Positions 14,735 to 16,274 of a stretch of DNA of 16,274 nucleotides are shown here, one piece after another. This DNA comes from Methylococcaceae bacterium. Its GTDB lineage: Bacteria > Pseudomonadota > Gammaproteobacteria > Methylococcales > Methylococcaceae. Numbering within the stretch: position 1 is the stretch's first letter; each line of letters begins with the position of its first letter. Location of the stretch: assembly GCA_012026715.1 (NCBI GenBank), contig VEPB01000162.1, positions 1 to 16,274 of the forward strand, written 5' to 3'. A model generated the notes under the pieces. That model was not told where the DNA came from and searched no databases. It saw only the letters and a list, made by a program, of their open reading frames with translations. The position numbers were made by a program, and so were the translations under genes.

Positions 14735-15952
14735 TTAACCGAGTATCGCCTCACCCCGCGCTAGCCGCGGCAGTTCGCCGCTCAGTCCCATCGCATACTT
14801 CATGGCCAGCTTCTTGGCCGGAGCGATGCGCTCCGCGAGTCCCAGGCCAATGTTGCGGAACAACTTGACCGGCAGATGGACATTGCCAAAGACGCGATAG
14901 AACAGATCCATCGTAGTCATCATCAGCAGGTTGTTGCGCCGCCGCATCCGCTCGAAATCCTGCAGCGTCCTGGCAGCGCCGATATCCTTACCCTCGCGGT
15001 GGGCCGACACCAGAACCTGGGCCAGAGCCGCCGCGTCCAACAGTCCGATGTTGACGCCCTGCCCGGCCAGCGGATGAATCATGTGCGCCGCGTCACCGAT
15101 CAAAGCCACGCCTTCTTTCGTGTAATTGAGCGCATGCTGCCGCTTCAGCGGAAAACTACCCTTGGAGACGATCCGAGTGACATCCCCCAATTCGCGAGGG
15201 AAAGCCGCCGCGACCTCCGGCAACAACTCCTCGTCCGGAAGCTCCTTCAACCGTCGAACCTCATCCGGGCTGTGGTACCAAACCAGCGAGGCATTGGGGC
15301 CATCCAGCGGCAGGAAAGCCTGCGGACCTGTGGGCAAGAACCGTTGCCAAGTGATGTCTTGCTGAACATATCCGGTCTCAACCGTCAACACCAGCGCGTG
15401 CTGCCGGTAGTCCCAAGCCGAAACCCCCATCCCCGCAGCCTGCCGGACCCGCGAAAAACCGCCGTCGGCTGCCACCAACAGGCGACCTTCGATACGCCGG
15501 CCGTCTTCCAACTCGACGGTTGAACCATCCGCGCGGTAATCGATCGATTTGGTCTTGACCGGACAAAACACGTCCACATTGGAAAACTGCTCCAATCGGT
15601 CCAGCAGGGCCAACTGGATGACGCGATTTTCGACGATGTACCCCAGCAAAGGTTCATTGATATCTTCGCTGCGGAATTCCACATCGCCCCGATCTTCCCA
15701 GACGCGCATTCTGCGAAATGGACAGCAACGCCTTGAGATCAAGCCGCCCCAAGCGCCGATAGTCTTGATGATGCTGGCAGATGCGATGCTGATCGCCGAT
15801 ACCCGCAAATCATGGGGCTGATCGGCTGCAAACGGCGGCGGCGGCGAATCTTCCACAATGGCGACCCGCAATCCGCTGTCACCCAGGCTACACCCGAGCG
15901 CCGCCCCCACCATGCCGCCACCAATAACAACGACGTCGTAATGCTCAGTCAT
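14735..15952 (-). CDS. ubiF: Ubiquinone biosynthesis FAD hydroxylase, UbiF type (3-demethoxyubiquinol C6-hydroxylase)
   Basis: Flavin monooxygenase of the UbiH/UbiF/Coq6 family that hydroxylates the ubiquinone ring on the inner membrane's cytoplasmic face. The product is 405 residues (E. coli UbiF 391). It has the FAD dinucleotide loop GGGMVGAALG (11-20), DLRVSAIS (48-55), the DG motif AADGGFSRVRQAAG (161-174) and the GD motif GDAAHMIHPLAGQG (286-299). Stretches such as LLGYIVENRVIQLALLDRL, GPQAFLPLDGPNASLVWY and DLFYRVFGN look more like UbiF than UbiH or UbiI, judged from memory. UbiI or UbiM remain possible. The frame is open to 16123, but ATG 15950-15952 (MTEHYDVVVIGGGMVG) places the FAD loop as expected. 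Its ribosome site is weak. No other ubi gene is in the window. Confidence 0.85.
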   Translation of the reverse strand: MTEHYDVVVIGGGMVGAALGCSLGDSGLRVAIVEDSPPPPFAADQPHDLRVSAISIASASIIKTIGAWGGLISRRCCPFRRMRVWEDRGDVEFRSEDINEPLLGYIVENRVIQLALLDRLEQFSNVDVFCPVKTKSIDYRADGSTVELEDGRRIEGRLLVAADGGFSRVRQAAGMGVSAWDYRQHALVLTVETGYVQQDITWQRFLPTGPQAFLPLDGPNASLVWYHSPDEVRRLKELPDEELLPEVAAAFPRELGDVTRIVSKGSFPLKRQHALNYTKEGVALIGDAAHMIHPLAGQGVNIGLLDAAALAQVLVSAHREGKDIGAARTLQDFERMRRRNNLLMMTTMDLFYRVFGNVHLPVKLFRNIGLGLAERIAPAKKLAMKYAMGLSGELPRLARGEAILG

Positions 15953-16161
15953 AACCGCACCCAAAAGACTCCGGACAAACTCCGGAAAGCGCGCATAAGG
16001 TAAAAGCAGCCGCTCTCTGAGGCAAGCAAAGGAAAATCGGGGCAACACGCACAGCGACGCAGAATTCCATAAGGCAACGCGGTAAGCGACCGAATCGGAA
16101 CATTCATGCCTCCGCCCCATCATCCGAAAGTCGGTAAAATACCGCCTCAGAGAAAGGAGAT

Positions 16162-16189
16162 TTCAGAGTTAGATCCTATGTAGTATCAT
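16162..16189 (+). promoter_or_regulatory. Possible promoter of tRNA-Glu
   Basis: A -10-like TATCAT (16184-16189) with a partial -35 (TTCAGA, 16162-16167) 16 bp upstream. The sequence between the -10 box and the tRNA is GC-rich (GCCGC), like the discriminators of stringently controlled stable-RNA promoters. The tRNA begins 10 nt after the -10 box, so the 5' leader would be only a few nucleotides. Confidence 0.4.
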
Positions 16190-16198
16190 ATTGCCGCT

Positions 16199-16274
16199 GT
16201 CCCCATCGTCTAGCGGCCTAGGACTCCGCCCTCTCACGGCGGCAACAGGGGTTCGAACCCCCTTGGGGACGCCA
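16199..16274 (+). tRNA. tRNA-Glu (anticodon CTC)
   Basis: A 76-nt cloverleaf with CCA encoded. The acceptor stem GTCCCCA pairs with TGGGGAC. The anticodon stem CCGCC/GGCGG (16226-16230/16238-16242) encloses loop CTCTCAC with anticodon CTC at 16233-16235, which reads GAG codons. The T arm CAGGGGTTCGAACCCCCT has the usual TTCGA loop. Overall it is very close to E. coli tRNA-Glu except for the anticodon (TTC there). The CCA ends at the last base of the window, so the 3' flank is unseen. Confidence 0.97.

Noticed and set aside
14723..14738. TTAAG/CTTAA inverted repeat at the ubiF stop, considered as a terminator
   Set aside because: A 5-bp AT-rich stem with no T tract; too weak to be called.
15970..15986. 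Repeated TCCGGA palindrome upstream of ubiF
   Set aside because: Two 6-bp copies 5 nt apart are too short to claim as an operator, and no promoter element aligns clearly with them.
15953..16123. 57-codon N-terminal extension of ubiF
   Set aside because: The FAD-binding loop must lie close to the N terminus; ATG 15952 places it at residues 11-16, as in relatives.
1..16274. Insertion sequences, CRISPR arrays, prophage or toxin-antitoxin genes
   Set aside because: None seen. All long frames with recognisable motifs are housekeeping, redox or envelope genes, and there are no regularly spaced direct repeats or transposase motifs.

Overview
The window is about 16.3 kb of GC-rich, gene-dense bacterial chromosome. 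It looks like an aerobic gammaproteobacterium. Supporting this are an E. coli-sized SucA, an UbiF-type ubiquinone hydroxylase, exonuclease I, Hsp33, a Na+-NQR maturation factor (NqrM), and a tRNA-Glu that closely resembles the gammaproteobacterial one. A secreted MxaD-like START-fold protein followed by a YVTN beta-propeller hints at a methylotroph, possibly a Methylococcales methanotroph. That placement is inference, because no methanol or methane oxidation enzyme lies in the window.

Layout. Positions 1-3842 (minus strand) hold the TCA-cycle pair sucA-sucB, with sucB running off the left edge. Diverging from sucA is an EAL-HDOD regulator with a degenerate EAL domain (4131-5303). It converges on hslO (Hsp33, minus), which in turn diverges from msrA. 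The plus-strand run then continues through nqrM, a two-CBS-domain protein and sbcB (6339-9212). A second plus-strand set, 9312-11872, encodes the MxaD-like periplasmic protein, a seven-repeat YVTN propeller and a zinc-dependent medium-chain dehydrogenase. The right third is mostly minus strand: a stand-alone sensor globin (protoglobin type), an acyl-CoA ligase, a glycine-zipper lipoprotein and ubiF. The window ends exactly on the CCA of a plus-strand tRNA-Glu(CTC).

Themes. Several genes concern respiration and redox protection: 2-oxoglutarate dehydrogenase, ubiquinone synthesis, Na+-NQR assembly, Hsp33 and MsrA. No mobile element, CRISPR array or phage gene was seen, and this is mostly an ordinary core-genome stretch. 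The most striking signal is a near-textbook intrinsic terminator (9-11 bp stem, six T) inside the signal-peptide codons of the YVTN propeller gene, one base after the mxaD-like gene stops. It could act as a translation-sensitive switch between expressing one gene and expressing three. Other points worth a second look are the orphan nqrM beside msrA and a CBS protein, the Hsp33/MsrA divergent pair, the isolated sensor globin with its own promoter, and a dehydrogenase whose cofactor site lacks the usual acidic residue.
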